Shown: positions 13,644 through 22,514 of the stretch, in pieces | Layout: each line of letters starts with the position of its first letter | How positions within the stretch are numbered: position 1 is the first letter of the stretch | Assembly: GCA_038234155.1 (NCBI GenBank) | Contig: JBBSUT010000018.1 | Coordinates: forward strand, 1-24,401 | DNA length: 24,401 nt | Direction of reading: 5' to 3' | Origin: Novosphingopyxis sp038234155 | GTDB taxonomy: Bacteria > Pseudomonadota > Alphaproteobacteria > Sphingomonadales > Sphingomonadaceae | Program-made: the position numbers and the translations under genes | The notes under the pieces: model-generated | The model's input: the letters and a program-made list of their open reading frames with translations, nothing else | The model's database searches: none | Told to the model about the DNA's origin: nothing

Positions 13644-14980
13644 CAGATCGCTGCCTGCACGGCCTCGCAGATGCGTTCTACGACCGCCGCGACCTGAACT
13701 TCGTCGTCGCTTTCGGCCATCACGCGGATCAGCGGCTCGGTGCCCGATGCGCGGATGACGAGGCGGCCCTTGCCCTCCAGTTCGCCCTCGGCATCGGCGA
13801 TGCATTGCCTGACGGCTTCATTTTCCAATGGGGACGCGCCGGTATAGCGCACGTTCTTGAGCAGCTGCGGCACGGGCTCAAACAGATGCAGAACCTCGCT
13901 GGCGGGCTTGTCGCGCTCGACCAGTTCGGCCAGCACCTGCAATGCAGCGATCGTGCCGTCTCCCGTGGTCGCGTGATCGAGCATGATCATATGGCCGGAC
14001 TGTTCGCCGCCTACGTTCATACCGCGCCGCCGCATCAGCTCCAGAACGTGGCGATCACCCACCTTGGCACGCACCAGCTCCAGATTTTCGCCCTGCAGGA
14101 ACCGCTCCAGACCAAGATTGCTCATCACCGTGGCGACGATACCGTCGCCGCGCAGCAGGCCGTTGCGGCTCCAGCTCTGGCCGATCAGCGCCATGATCTG
14201 ATCCCCGTCTACCTGACGTCCCTTTTCGTCCACGATAATCAGCCGGTCGGCGTCCCCATCGAGCGCAATGCCGATGTCCGCGCCAGCCGCCACCACCGTA
14301 TCCTGCAGTGCCTCGACATGGGTGGAACCGCAGGCATCATTGATATTGCGGCCGTTGGGCTCGATGCCGATCGCGGTCACCTTCGCGCCCAGCTCCCAGA
14401 TCGCGGACGGCGCTACCTGATAGGCCGCGCCATGGGCGCAATCGAGCACGATATGCAGCCCGTCGAGCCGGATGTGGCTCGGCAGCGAAGCTTTTACAGC
14501 GTGGATATAGCGCCCGCGCGCATCATCCACGCGCCGGGCCCGGCCGATGTCGTGGGACGTAGCCAGCGGAATATCGGCGGCCAGCAGATGATCGATTGCC
14601 GCCTCGTCCGCATCAGACAGTTTGAAGCCATCCGGCCCAAACAGCTTGATGCCGTTATCCTCGAACGGATTGTGGCTGGCTGAAATCATCACGCCCAGAT
14701 CCGCGCGCATCGCAGCGGTCAGCATGGCGACGGCAGGGGTCGGGATCGGCCCGAACTGGATCACGTCCATGCCCACGCTGGTGAAACCGGCCACCAGCGC
14801 ATTTTCCACCATATAGCCTGACAGGCGCGTGTCCTTGCCTATTGCGACGCGGTGCTTGTGATCGCCGCGCAGGAAATGCGTGCCCGCTGCTTGCCCCACC
14901 TTCATGGCGATTTCGGGCGTCATCGGGCTGATGTTGGTGCGCCCGCGAATTCCGTCGGTGCCGAAATAACTGCTTGCCAT
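13643..14980 (-). CDS. glmM: Phosphoglucosamine mutase
   Basis: A 445-residue enzyme converting glucosamine-6-phosphate to glucosamine-1-phosphate for UDP-GlcNAc, feeding peptidoglycan and lipid A. It shows SSYFGTDGIRGRTN at the start, the phosphoserine loop GVMISASHNPFEDNGIK (Ser102), the metal-binding IALDGDADRLI, the sugar loop NVGGEQSGHMI and the phosphate-binding RASGTEPLIRVM. ATG at 14980 fits the family start and has GGGGA 5 bases upstream. ATG at 14992, with AGGA 7 bases upstream, would add four residues and is almost as likely. It heads the leftward glmM-thiD-rnhB string and is divergent from the symporter gene, with a shared promoter region of about 96 bases. Confidence 0.96.
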   Translation of the reverse strand: MASSYFGTDGIRGRTNISPMTPEIAMKVGQAAGTHFLRGDHKHRVAIGKDTRLSGYMVENALVAGFTSVGMDVIQFGPIPTPAVAMLTAAMRADLGVMISASHNPFEDNGIKLFGPDGFKLSDADEAAIDHLLAADIPLATSHDIGRARRVDDARGRYIHAVKASLPSHIRLDGLHIVLDCAHGAAYQVAPSAIWELGAKVTAIGIEPNGRNINDACGSTHVEALQDTVVAAGADIGIALDGDADRLIIVDEKGRQVDGDQIMALIGQSWSRNGLLRGDGIVATVMSNLGLERFLQGENLELVRAKVGDRHVLELMRRRGMNVGGEQSGHMIMLDHATTGDGTIAALQVLAELVERDKPASEVLHLFEPVPQLLKNVRYTGASPLENEAVRQCIADAEGELEGKGRLVIRASGTEPLIRVMAESDDEVQVAAVVERICEAVQAAI

Positions 14981-15076
14981 GCTGTTCCCCATTGTCTGTT
15001 CCTGCACGCCATCGAGACTTGGCCAGTGGCCCTAGCCGCTATACAGCGCGCCATCCAGCGGGGAAAAAGGGAACCT

Positions 15077-16471
15077 ATGATAGCGCTTCTTAATCAGGCG
15101 ATCGACGGACTGTCTGCCATCGTCTTCACCCAAATCACGCTATTCGGCATATCAATCGAGATCGTGGTGCTGTGGTTGGCCATACCCATGCTGTTTTTCA
15201 CCGCCTATCTGGGCTTCGTCAATCTGCGGCACCTGGGCACGGGCTTTTCCATCGTGCGCGGCCGCCTGGGCCAGCCGGACGAGCCAGGGCAAATGAGCCA
15301 GTTTTCCGCGCTGACCACCGCTTTGTCAGCTACGGTCGGGCTCGGCAATATCGCGGGCGTAGCCATCGCGCTGACAGTCGGCGGGCCGGGCGCGGTCTTC
15401 TGGATGTTCTGCATCGGCTGGTTCGCCATGACGCTGAAATGCGCCGAGGTGACGCTCGGCCTGAAATATCGCGAAATCGACGCCGATGGGGCGGTGCGCG
15501 GCGGCCCGATGTATTCGATGAAAAACGGCTTGAAGGGCCGCGGCTGGGCCAAGACCGGGCTGGTCATGGGCGCAGTCTATGCGGTGTGCGCTTTGCTGGG
15601 CGCTATCCCGCTGATCCAGGTCAACCAGAGCTATGTTGCCGTGGCCGACGTCTTCGGATTTGCCCAGAACACGCAAAACGCCTGGACCTACGGCGCGATC
15701 ATGGCCGCGCTGGTTGGTCTTGTGGTCGTCGGAGGGGTTGGCTGGCTTAGCCGCGTCACATCGCTCGTGGTACCGGCGATGGGCGCGGTCTATTTGCTGG
15801 GCGTCTTCGCAATCCTGTTCATGGGCTTCGAACGCATCCCCGAAGCGCTGGCCCTGATCGTAGGCGATGCGTTTACAGGCAAGGCTGCAGCTGGCGGCGC
15901 GATCGGCGCATTCGTCATTGGCATGCGCCGTGCGGTTTATTCGTCGGAGGCGGGTATCGGCAGCGCGGTGATCGCGCACGCCCAGGCTCGCACGAACGAG
16001 CCCGCGTCCGAAGGCCTGGTCGCGCTGATCGAGCCGTTCATCGACACGGTGATCATCTGCTCCCTGGGCGCGCTGGCGATGGTGGTTGCGGGCACCTATG
16101 CTGGCAATCTGGAGGGCATTGAGGTGACGGTCGCCGCCTTTGCCACGGTGGCGCCCTGGATGGTTTATCTGCTCGCCGTCGCGGTGTTCCTGTTCGGCTA
16201 TTCCACGCTGTGCGCCTGGGGTTTCTACGGCGAACAGGCCTGGTCCTATCTGTTTGGCCACGGCGCAGCGGCGCGGGGAATATACAAGACGCTGTATATC
16301 GTCGCCCTCCCGGTAGGCGCGGTGCTCGACCTCGGTCAGGTCGTCAAACTGGTCGACAGCGCGTTCATCCTGATGGCCCTTCCCAACATTCTTGCGTTGT
16401 ATCTGTTCGCACCCGAAATAAGGCGGGAGATTACGGGATATCTCGCGCGCAGGAAGGAACAGACGGTATGA
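15077..16471 (+). CDS. Alanine/glycine:cation symporter (AGCS family)
   Basis: A 464-residue inner-membrane transporter with about 11 hydrophobic helices. AGCS hallmarks are SATVGLGNIAGVAIALTVGGPGAVFWM (about residues 90-115), the segment KCAEVTLGLKYRE, GGPMYSM, AVYSSEAGIGSAVIAHAQA and CSLGALAMV. The family takes up alanine, glycine or related small neutral amino acids with Na+ or H+; the exact substrate cannot be told here. ATG at 15077 is chosen because an AAGG/AGGGA ribosome site lies 4-6 bases upstream. The frame stays open back into glmM without support. The stop overlaps the start of the next gene (ATGA, 16468-16471). Confidence 0.93.
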   Translation: MIALLNQAIDGLSAIVFTQITLFGISIEIVVLWLAIPMLFFTAYLGFVNLRHLGTGFSIVRGRLGQPDEPGQMSQFSALTTALSATVGLGNIAGVAIALTVGGPGAVFWMFCIGWFAMTLKCAEVTLGLKYREIDADGAVRGGPMYSMKNGLKGRGWAKTGLVMGAVYAVCALLGAIPLIQVNQSYVAVADVFGFAQNTQNAWTYGAIMAALVGLVVVGGVGWLSRVTSLVVPAMGAVYLLGVFAILFMGFERIPEALALIVGDAFTGKAAAGGAIGAFVIGMRRAVYSSEAGIGSAVIAHAQARTNEPASEGLVALIEPFIDTVIICSLGALAMVVAGTYAGNLEGIEVTVAAFATVAPWMVYLLAVAVFLFGYSTLCAWGFYGEQAWSYLFGHGAAARGIYKTLYIVALPVGAVLDLGQVVKLVDSAFILMALPNILALYLFAPEIRREITGYLARRKEQTV

Positions 16472-17460
16472 AGACCCGCACGCTTGGCAAAGACCTCACC
16501 GTATCAGCGCTTGGCCTCGGCTGTATGCCGATGGCTGGTATCGGCAACGCCATGTACGGTCAGGCTGACCGCAAAGAGAGTTTCGCCACGCTCGATCGCG
16601 CGATCGAACTGGGCGTCACATTTTTCGACACCGCAGAGGTGTATGGTCCGCACATAAATGAGGAACTGCTCGGTGAAGCGATCCGGGGCCGCCGGGACCG
16701 GTTGGTGATCGCCACCAAATTCGGCTTTAATATCGGCGAGGATGGGGTGAACGGCACGAACAGCAGCCCGGACAATGTTCGCGCCGCCTGCGAGGGCTGT
16801 CTGCAGCGGCTCGGTATCGACATCATCGATCTCTATTATCAGCACCGCGTCGATCCCGACGTGCCGATCGAGGATACGGTTGGCGCGATGGCGCGGCTGG
16901 TTGATGAAGGCAAGGTGCGGTATCTTGGCCTGTCCGAAGCGGGCGCAGACAGCATTCGCCGCGCGCACGATGTCCATCCGATTACCGCGCTGCAAAGCGA
17001 GTATTCGCTATGGGAGCGCACGATCGAGGACGAAATCCTGCCGCTCGTGCAGGATCTTGGCATCGGTTTCGTTCCCTATAGTCCGCTGGGACGGGGCTTC
17101 CTGACTGGCCAGATCAAACATTTCGCGGATCTGCCGGAGGGTGATTACCGCCGTAACGACCCGCGCTATCAGGGCGAGAATTTCGTGAAGAATCTGGAGC
17201 TTGTCAAAGTCGTCGAGACCGTGGCCGCTCGGCATAAGCGTTCAGCCGCACAGGTCGCGCTTGCCTGGCTGTTGCATCAGGGCGATTTTATCGTGCCGAT
17301 CCCCGGCAGCAAGCGCCGTGCAACGCTTGAGGACTCTATGGCGGCGGCGGACTTGGTGCTATCATCGGAAGATCTGCACCTGCTTGACGAGGCCGCTCCC
17401 GTCGGGGGCACCGCAGGCCCACGCTACGGCGAGCGGATGATGCGCATGGTGCGGAGGTAG
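16468..17460 (+). CDS. Aldo/keto reductase
   Basis: A 330-residue NADPH-dependent oxidoreductase of the TIM-barrel aldo/keto reductase superfamily (YajO/YakC-like branch). The catalytic set is visible: Asp54 and Tyr59 in FFDTAEVYGP, Lys84 in IATKFGF and His126 in YYQHRVDP. The cofactor-side motifs FVPYSPLGRGFLTG and VPIPGSKRRATLEDS are also present. The substrate is unknown. The start overlaps the symporter stop by four bases, with AGGAAGGA about 10 bases upstream, so the two genes are translationally coupled. A metabolic link between them is possible but unproven. It converges on the small gene at 17464 with only 3 bases between stops. Confidence 0.93.
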   Translation: MKTRTLGKDLTVSALGLGCMPMAGIGNAMYGQADRKESFATLDRAIELGVTFFDTAEVYGPHINEELLGEAIRGRRDRLVIATKFGFNIGEDGVNGTNSSPDNVRAACEGCLQRLGIDIIDLYYQHRVDPDVPIEDTVGAMARLVDEGKVRYLGLSEAGADSIRRAHDVHPITALQSEYSLWERTIEDEILPLVQDLGIGFVPYSPLGRGFLTGQIKHFADLPEGDYRRNDPRYQGENFVKNLELVKVVETVAARHKRSAAQVALAWLLHQGDFIVPIPGSKRRATLEDSMAAADLVLSSEDLHLLDEAAPVGGTAGPRYGERMMRMVRR

Positions 17461-17463
17461 AGA

Positions 17464-17625
17464 TTATCGTTTTAACGTCGGTTGGCGCCACCACGTCTTG
17501 ATCGGACCATATTGTGCCTCGATCATCTTCTTGGCCTGAAACTGGTCGTTCGCCGGCACCTCTACTTCAACGCCAGGACCCCCCGAACCGGGCGTGATTT
17601 TGGCTACGTAAATTTTCTGGGCCAT
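17464..17625 (-). CDS. Small hypothetical protein, 53 residues
   Basis: I do not recognise this protein. It begins MAQKIYVAKITPGSGGPGVE, is rich in Val, Lys and Gln, and ends in a basic, aromatic tail (IKTWWRQPTLKR). It has no signal peptide, membrane helix or Cys. The sequence could form a small beta-hairpin followed by a helix (ANDQFQAKKMIEAQYG). Support for coding comes from AGGGAG 8 bases before the ATG at 17625, the compact 3-base spacing to the converging aldo/keto reductase stop, and a protein-like composition. A longer in-frame start exists at 17691 without a ribosome site. It stands alone, with a gene-free region upstream. Confidence 0.65.
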   Translation of the reverse strand: MAQKIYVAKITPGSGGPGVEVEVPANDQFQAKKMIEAQYGPIKTWWRQPTLKR

Positions 17626-17911
17626 CGTTCTGCTCCCTCTCCGTAATTGATGGCAATTCCGGACGCCATTGTCCTGCAGAGATGCATCCATATTGGACTT
17701 TATTTCCGTCGCGAAACACGCTTGCCCTCATCGTCCCCAGCCAGCGACCGCCGATCGTTGCAGCAGTCTGAGGCATGGTCCGCCGATCAGCGCAAAAGCA
17801 TCGTGGATGGCTGGCCAAATGATAGCCCTCGGCAGACGTAATTGCGGTGATGCGTGGCATGGGTCACTGTGGCATCATCTACCTTTTGCCGCGTAACACC
17901 CGCCGTGCCGG
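17626..17911. other. Gene-free gap before the amidohydrolase genes
   Basis: 286 bases. The open frames here have no ribosome sites and atypical composition. The promoter of the 53-residue gene is expected here, but no convincing -35/-10 pair was seen, and there is no clear terminator for the amidohydrolase operon. Confidence 0.3.
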
Positions 17912-19306
17912 TTATCGTTCATATGCTTTGGGGAGGGCGCCTTCTTGCGGCGTGCGATAACGCTCGCGCAGGCGAACTTGACGATTGTCGAGCGACTGCT
18001 CCACACCGTCGATCCAGACCCTTTCTGGCGCACTGCTCAGCTCCAGCGGATCTCCGGACCACAACACAACGTCGCCCGCCGCACCGGCTTTCAAATGGCC
18101 GTAGCGTTCGCCCACGCCCATGATGTCGGCCACATCGCCGCTGATCGCCGCGAACGCCGCGTCCCAGCTGAGGCCCGTAGCCCCAGGCACTTTTTGCAGG
18201 CCCACCAGATTGCCGGCATATTGCGGGGCGTAACGCAGCTGGTGGGCGTCCTCGTCGTCGATCATGCCTATGGCGACTTTCACACCGGCGGCACGCATCC
18301 GCCCGATGTTTGACTGGGTGGCCGCCAGCATCTCGAAACTGCCAGGCAAATCGTTGAGCGCCGAGGCGATCACCGGCACGCCGGATTGCGCGATTCGGTC
18401 CGCCACCCGCCAGCCCTCGCTGGCGCCGACCAGAACCAGACGCAGATTGGCAAACTCCTTTTTCAGATCGAGTGTGCGCAGGATGTCGTTGGCGCTCTCG
18501 ACATGCACCAACAGCCGCTGGCGCCCCTCCAGCACCGGCACGAGCGCGGCGGCATCAAAGCGCGTCAATAGCACGTCCTGCGGGCGATCTGCATTGCTTT
18601 CCAACATGCGCAGATCCGGCGAAGTTTCGCTCAGTGACTGCCCCTCGCTCTGGGCTGCTCCGCCTCCGCGCACATTGGCACGGCTGCCGAAGTCGCGGGC
18701 CTCACGCAAGGCGTTGCGGAACAGGGCGTGAGCCGCCGCGCGGCTCCCGCCCGCTTCGCGCGCGCCGGCTTCGCCCATTTCCACGAACTGAAAAGCGCGC
18801 GGCACACTGACAGCGTCGTAATCCTCGCCCAGATCGACGAGAGCGCCCTGCCCGGCAAAGATGCTGGTTGCGGTCGCGGGAGATACCACCGCGCGCGTCA
18901 CTCCCGCAGCGCGGCTGACGGCAAAGGCGCTGTCCGTAGGATTGATCGCCGGAGAGACATCGATCGAGGCGTTGAACGGAGAGCTGTTCGCGCGGGTATC
19001 GTTGGTACCGGAAACGGCATCAACCTCAACCAGGCCAACGCGGCTAAACCCTGCGAATATCCCCGGGGTCACATATTTGCCGCCCGCATCGATCCGTTCG
19101 GCCCCGGTGGGAACTGCCACATTTGATCCGGCAGCCAGCACCTTGCCATTCTGGATGACGACTGTGCCGTTTTCGACAGGCGCGCTACCGTCTCCGGTGA
19201 CGAGCTTCGCCCCGGTGATGGCGTAGGTTTGTGCGTCCAACGGCGTAGTAGCGATCGCGAGCCCGGCCAGCAGCGTGGTTCGCAAGATGTTCAAAGGTCC
19301 GCTCAT
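17912..19306 (-). CDS. Exported amidohydrolase-like protein lacking the HxH motif
   Basis: A 464-residue protein of the amidohydrolase/imidazolonepropionase-like superfamily with a signal peptide (about residues 1-25, ending PLDAQ). The N-terminal beta-sandwich (TYAITGAKLVTGDGSAPVENGTVV) and the C-terminal part (HLKAGAAGDVVLWSGDPLELSSAPERVWIDG) are intact. At the normally metal-binding HxH site it reads PGIFAGFSRVG, with Phe87 and Arg89 in place of the two His. Only VHVES remains as a possible ligand site. It is therefore probably not a standard metal hydrolase. Its start overlaps the stop of the intact paralogue (ATGA, 19303-19306), so it may be a partner subunit. It is the last gene of the POT transporter operon. 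Confidence 0.88.
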   Translation of the reverse strand: MSGPLNILRTTLLAGLAIATTPLDAQTYAITGAKLVTGDGSAPVENGTVVIQNGKVLAAGSNVAVPTGAERIDAGGKYVTPGIFAGFSRVGLVEVDAVSGTNDTRANSSPFNASIDVSPAINPTDSAFAVSRAAGVTRAVVSPATATSIFAGQGALVDLGEDYDAVSVPRAFQFVEMGEAGAREAGGSRAAAHALFRNALREARDFGSRANVRGGGAAQSEGQSLSETSPDLRMLESNADRPQDVLLTRFDAAALVPVLEGRQRLLVHVESANDILRTLDLKKEFANLRLVLVGASEGWRVADRIAQSGVPVIASALNDLPGSFEMLAATQSNIGRMRAAGVKVAIGMIDDEDAHQLRYAPQYAGNLVGLQKVPGATGLSWDAAFAAISGDVADIMGVGERYGHLKAGAAGDVVLWSGDPLELSSAPERVWIDGVEQSLDNRQVRLRERYRTPQEGALPKAYER

Positions 19307-20709
19307 TTTACATCTCCCGCGCCGGGCTGGCCCAGTTCAAAATCGCTCACGGGGCGGCGCGATGGATCGTCGGCGTCATATAGTAGAACGCCATCGACCC
19401 AGACTTTCTCGGGCCGCGAATAAACGCTCAGCGGGTCACCGTTCCACAACACCATGTCGGCCATCTTGCCGGGCTTCAGGCTGCCGGTCATCTTTTCGAT
19501 GCCCAGCGCCTTGGCCGCATTAAAGGTCAACCAGCGGATGGCTTGTGCGTCGCTGATCTGCAGTCCCATGCGCCGCCCGTCGGCGAGCGCCTTGGCCGCT
19601 TCCTGGTTGAGCCGCTGGATACCGTTCTGATCGTCCGAATGAATGATCACACACGCCCCCGCGTTGTCGAGAAGGGCCGCATTTTCAGGGATCGCGTCAT
19701 AGGCTTCCATCTTGAAGCCCCACCAGTCCGCCCATACGGCCGAACAGATATCATTCTCGCGCAGCAGATCGGCGATCTTATAGCTTTCCACGGCATGGTG
19801 GAAAGCGGTGACCTTGTATCCGGCCTCCTTGGCCATATCGATTACCTGCGCCATTTCATCCGCGCGGTAGCAATGGTTGTGGACCAGGATTTTGCCCTCG
19901 AGCACGCCGGACAGCGTCTCCTTGCCCAGATCATATTTGTGATCCTTGTCTTCGCGGTAAGCGCGCGCATCGGCCCAAGTCTGACGGTTAACAGCGAAGT
20001 TGCCCATGCGTGTGGAAGGCTTGCGGCCGCGGCTGCCGTACACGCGCTTGGGGTTTTCACCGCAAGCCATCTTGAAGCCGTATGGAGCGCCCGGAAACTT
20101 CATCCCCTGCGCGGTGCGCGAATAAACGTTTTTCAGCGTGACCGAACGGCCCCCCATCAGGTTGGCTGATCCGGGAAGTATCTGCAGCGAGGTGATGCCG
20201 CCGTTGGCCATTGCGCGGCTGAAGCCGGGATCCTGTGGCCAGACGCTATGCTCTGCCCACACATCGGGTGTGGTAGGGTCGGTGGCTTCGTTACCGTCCG
20301 AATGGGCTTCGACCGCGGGGCTGGGATAGACGCCAAGATGGCTGTGGACGTCGATGATGCCGGGGGTCACGAACTTGCCCGCGCCGTCGATCTCGGTTGC
20401 GCCTGCCGGGGCGGCCAGATTGGCATCCCCCACGGCCAGTATTTCGCCGCCGCTCATCACCACCGACCCGTTGTCGATGCGCGCCCCCTCGCCATCGTAG
20501 ATTACCACGTTGCGCACCACGGTGGGTGTGGAAGGATAAGCGGCATAGGTCGATGCGAACGCCACCTCTCCTTGCGCCAGCGCCGTCGGATGCTTGTCCG
20601 TCTTGTCCGACGCGCTGGCGGTTTTGCCGCCCTGCGCTGCGCAGCCGCCCAGCGTGATCAGCAGCGCCGCAGCCAAAGCGGCCCCCGTCTTCCCCATCTC
20701 TGTTTTCAT
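19303..20709 (-). CDS. Exported amidohydrolase lipoprotein (intact metal site)
   Basis: A 468-residue lipoprotein: a signal with lipobox ITLGGC (Cys23), a low-complexity linker, then an amidohydrolase fold. The metal ligands are visible: HSH at 122-124 (PGIIDVHSHLG), VHNHCYRADE, AFHHAVESYK and the late Asp in IIHSDDQNG. C-terminal KPGKMADMVLWNGDPLSVYSRPEKVWVDG is typical of imidazolonepropionase/prolidase-like members. Such enzymes cut amide bonds of cyclic ureides or dipeptides; the transporter upstream favours peptides here. ATG at 20709 has GAGGA 5 bases upstream and lies 7 bases after the transporter stop. The open frame extends 30 codons upstream into that gene without support. Confidence 0.92.
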   Translation of the reverse strand: MKTEMGKTGAALAAALLITLGGCAAQGGKTASASDKTDKHPTALAQGEVAFASTYAAYPSTPTVVRNVVIYDGEGARIDNGSVVMSGGEILAVGDANLAAPAGATEIDGAGKFVTPGIIDVHSHLGVYPSPAVEAHSDGNEATDPTTPDVWAEHSVWPQDPGFSRAMANGGITSLQILPGSANLMGGRSVTLKNVYSRTAQGMKFPGAPYGFKMACGENPKRVYGSRGRKPSTRMGNFAVNRQTWADARAYREDKDHKYDLGKETLSGVLEGKILVHNHCYRADEMAQVIDMAKEAGYKVTAFHHAVESYKIADLLRENDICSAVWADWWGFKMEAYDAIPENAALLDNAGACVIIHSDDQNGIQRLNQEAAKALADGRRMGLQISDAQAIRWLTFNAAKALGIEKMTGSLKPGKMADMVLWNGDPLSVYSRPEKVWVDGVLLYDADDPSRRPVSDFELGQPGAGDVK

Positions 20710-20716
20710 ATCGTCC

Positions 20717-22384
20717 TCAACCCCGCGTGGTGGGGTAGACGCCGGCAGCCTGCGGTTCTCCCGCTTCGCGCTGGCCTTCCAGATCGTCTCCGACATCATC
20801 GTCCCTAAGCGTGTCCAGATGCATCAGCTTTTTGACCAGTGGGCTCACCAGCATTACAAACAGGCCGATGCCGATCGCCAGCAGACCGATCGACCAATAG
20901 ACGCTCAGTGCCCCTTCGCGCGTGATCTCACCTCCCTCGCCACCTTCGCCCATGATCGTGCCAAGCAGGCCGGCCACGAAATTTCCGCCAGCGGTGCCGA
21001 AGAACCAGCCCGCCATCATCAGGCTGGCCATATGCGTGACCGACAGCCGGTTCATCGCGGAAAGGCCGACCGGGCTGAGGCAAAGTTCGCCGGTGGTCGA
21101 GAAGAAGTAGAACAGAAAAATGAACAGCACCGGCACCATCGCGCTGGCGCCGATCGAATTGGCGCCCCAGACCAGCACGACGAAAGCCAGGCCCATCTGT
21201 GCGATACCAAGGCCCATTTTTGCAGGCGTCGACGGCTCCCAGCCTTTCTTCGCCAAATACGGCCAGAGACCGCCGAAAATCGGCCCCATCAGGATGATGT
21301 AAATCGGATTGATCGACTGAAACAGTGACGTGGGAACGCCCGCCCGGTCAACGAACTTCTCCGTGAACAAATTTACCGAACCGCCCGCCTGCTCGAACAG
21401 GCCCCAGAAGATCGGCTGCAGCAAGATGAAGAAGATCATCGCAAACACGCGGTCGCGCGCATCCTTGTCCAGCTTAAATGCTTCTTTCAAGACGTATAGC
21501 AGCAGCAGTACACCGGAAACCAGCATGAGCCAGCCGACGACGGACTGGTATTGAATCAGCGCCCAAATGATTGCAACGCCGACAAAGCCGCAGAGATAGA
21601 GAAACCATTCCAGCTTCAAGCCCCAGACCGAGGTTTTCAGACGCGAAGGCACCGGCGGTTCGCCGCGCCCGAGCAGCAGCGGCTTGCCGACCACAAACAC
21701 GATCAGGCCGAGCAGCATGCCAATACCGGCTGCGCCGAATCCGTAGGACCAGCCGATCGTCTCGCCGAGATAGCCAGCGATGATCGTGCCGACAGCGGCA
21801 CCGACGTTAATGCCCATGTAGAAGATAGTATAGGCACCGTCGCGGCGAATATCGGTACGCGGGTAAAGCTGTCCCACGATCACCGAGATGTTTGCTTTCA
21901 GGAAACCGGAGCCGACGATGATGAAGCTCAGCGCAAGCCAGAAGATGTTGAGCGCGGGATCATTCTGATAGCCCGTGCCATTGCCCTCGAACGCCATCAG
22001 GAAATGGCCCATGGTGAGCAGGACCGCGCCGAAAAGCACCGCCTTACGCTGTCCCAGATAACGATCGGCCAGCCATCCACCGAGCACCGGCGTGATGTAA
22101 ACGAGCGACGTGTAAGCGCCGTAGATGAAGGTGGCGCTACCGTCTGAATAAAGCCAGTGCTTGACCAGATAGAGCGTAAGCAATGCGCGCATGCCGTAAT
22201 ACGAGAAACGCTCCCACATCTCGGCGAAGAAAAGAATATAAAGGCCCTTGGGATGTCCGGCGAATTCCTCTTTGGGCCGCGTGACCGCATAGGCCCCAAG
22301 AATGAGGAAAAACAGCAGTGCGACCGTTCCGCTGGCCGCAATCCAGTCGGCCTCCTGCCACAAACCGATATCGTTGAAGCCCAC
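20717..22384 (-). CDS. POT-family proton-coupled peptide transporter
   Basis: A 555-residue transporter of the POT/PTR (NPF) family of the major facilitator superfamily, which imports di- and tripeptides with protons. Signature motifs are ILFFAEMWERFSYYGMRALL (ExxER at 55-59), LGGWLADRYLGQRKAV and FYMGINVGAAVG. The C-terminal half has PVGLSAMNRLS and several helices. An extra hydrophobic segment at residues 14-36 precedes the usual first helix, so the N-terminus is longer than in short POT members. The start is GTG at 22384, with AGAGGGG about 6 bases upstream. Two amidohydrolases follow on the same strand with a 7-base gap and a 4-base overlap, suggesting an uptake and hydrolysis operon. Confidence 0.94.
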   Translation of the reverse strand: MGFNDIGLWQEADWIAASGTVALLFFLILGAYAVTRPKEEFAGHPKGLYILFFAEMWERFSYYGMRALLTLYLVKHWLYSDGSATFIYGAYTSLVYITPVLGGWLADRYLGQRKAVLFGAVLLTMGHFLMAFEGNGTGYQNDPALNIFWLALSFIIVGSGFLKANISVIVGQLYPRTDIRRDGAYTIFYMGINVGAAVGTIIAGYLGETIGWSYGFGAAGIGMLLGLIVFVVGKPLLLGRGEPPVPSRLKTSVWGLKLEWFLYLCGFVGVAIIWALIQYQSVVGWLMLVSGVLLLLYVLKEAFKLDKDARDRVFAMIFFILLQPIFWGLFEQAGGSVNLFTEKFVDRAGVPTSLFQSINPIYIILMGPIFGGLWPYLAKKGWEPSTPAKMGLGIAQMGLAFVVLVWGANSIGASAMVPVLFIFLFYFFSTTGELCLSPVGLSAMNRLSVTHMASLMMAGWFFGTAGGNFVAGLLGTIMGEGGEGGEITREGALSVYWSIGLLAIGIGLFVMLVSPLVKKLMHLDTLRDDDVGDDLEGQREAGEPQAAGVYPTTRG

Positions 22385-22514
22385 TCTAAACCCCTCTTCT
22401 GATGACCTTCAGCCCGCGCTTCCGGCGGGTCACATTGGCGGGCAACCTAACGTAAAAATTGCGGCTGTGAAGAAGATTGTTGCGGTAGCCGTATCGAGCC
22501 GCCACCTTTGCACC
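22385..22514. promoter_or_regulatory. Divergent promoter region, POT operon / nitroreductase
   Basis: 130 bases separate the divergent starts. The region contains a small hairpin CCCGC-N7-GCGGG (22413-22429). No clear -35/-10 pair could be assigned on either strand. Confidence 0.3.

Noticed and set aside
13644..13805. A 54-codon N-terminal extension of ThiD
   Set aside because: It lies inside glmM in another frame. The start at 13643, touching the glmM stop, matches the family start.
15326..16261. A 311-codon open frame antisense to the AGCS symporter
   Set aside because: It is a shadow of a clear transporter; its product is His/Arg/Asp-rich with no recognisable fold and no ribosome site.
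17647..17896. Two 64-75-codon plus-strand frames in the gap before the amidohydrolase genes
   Set aside because: They have no ribosome site and no family resemblance, and they overlap each other in different frames.
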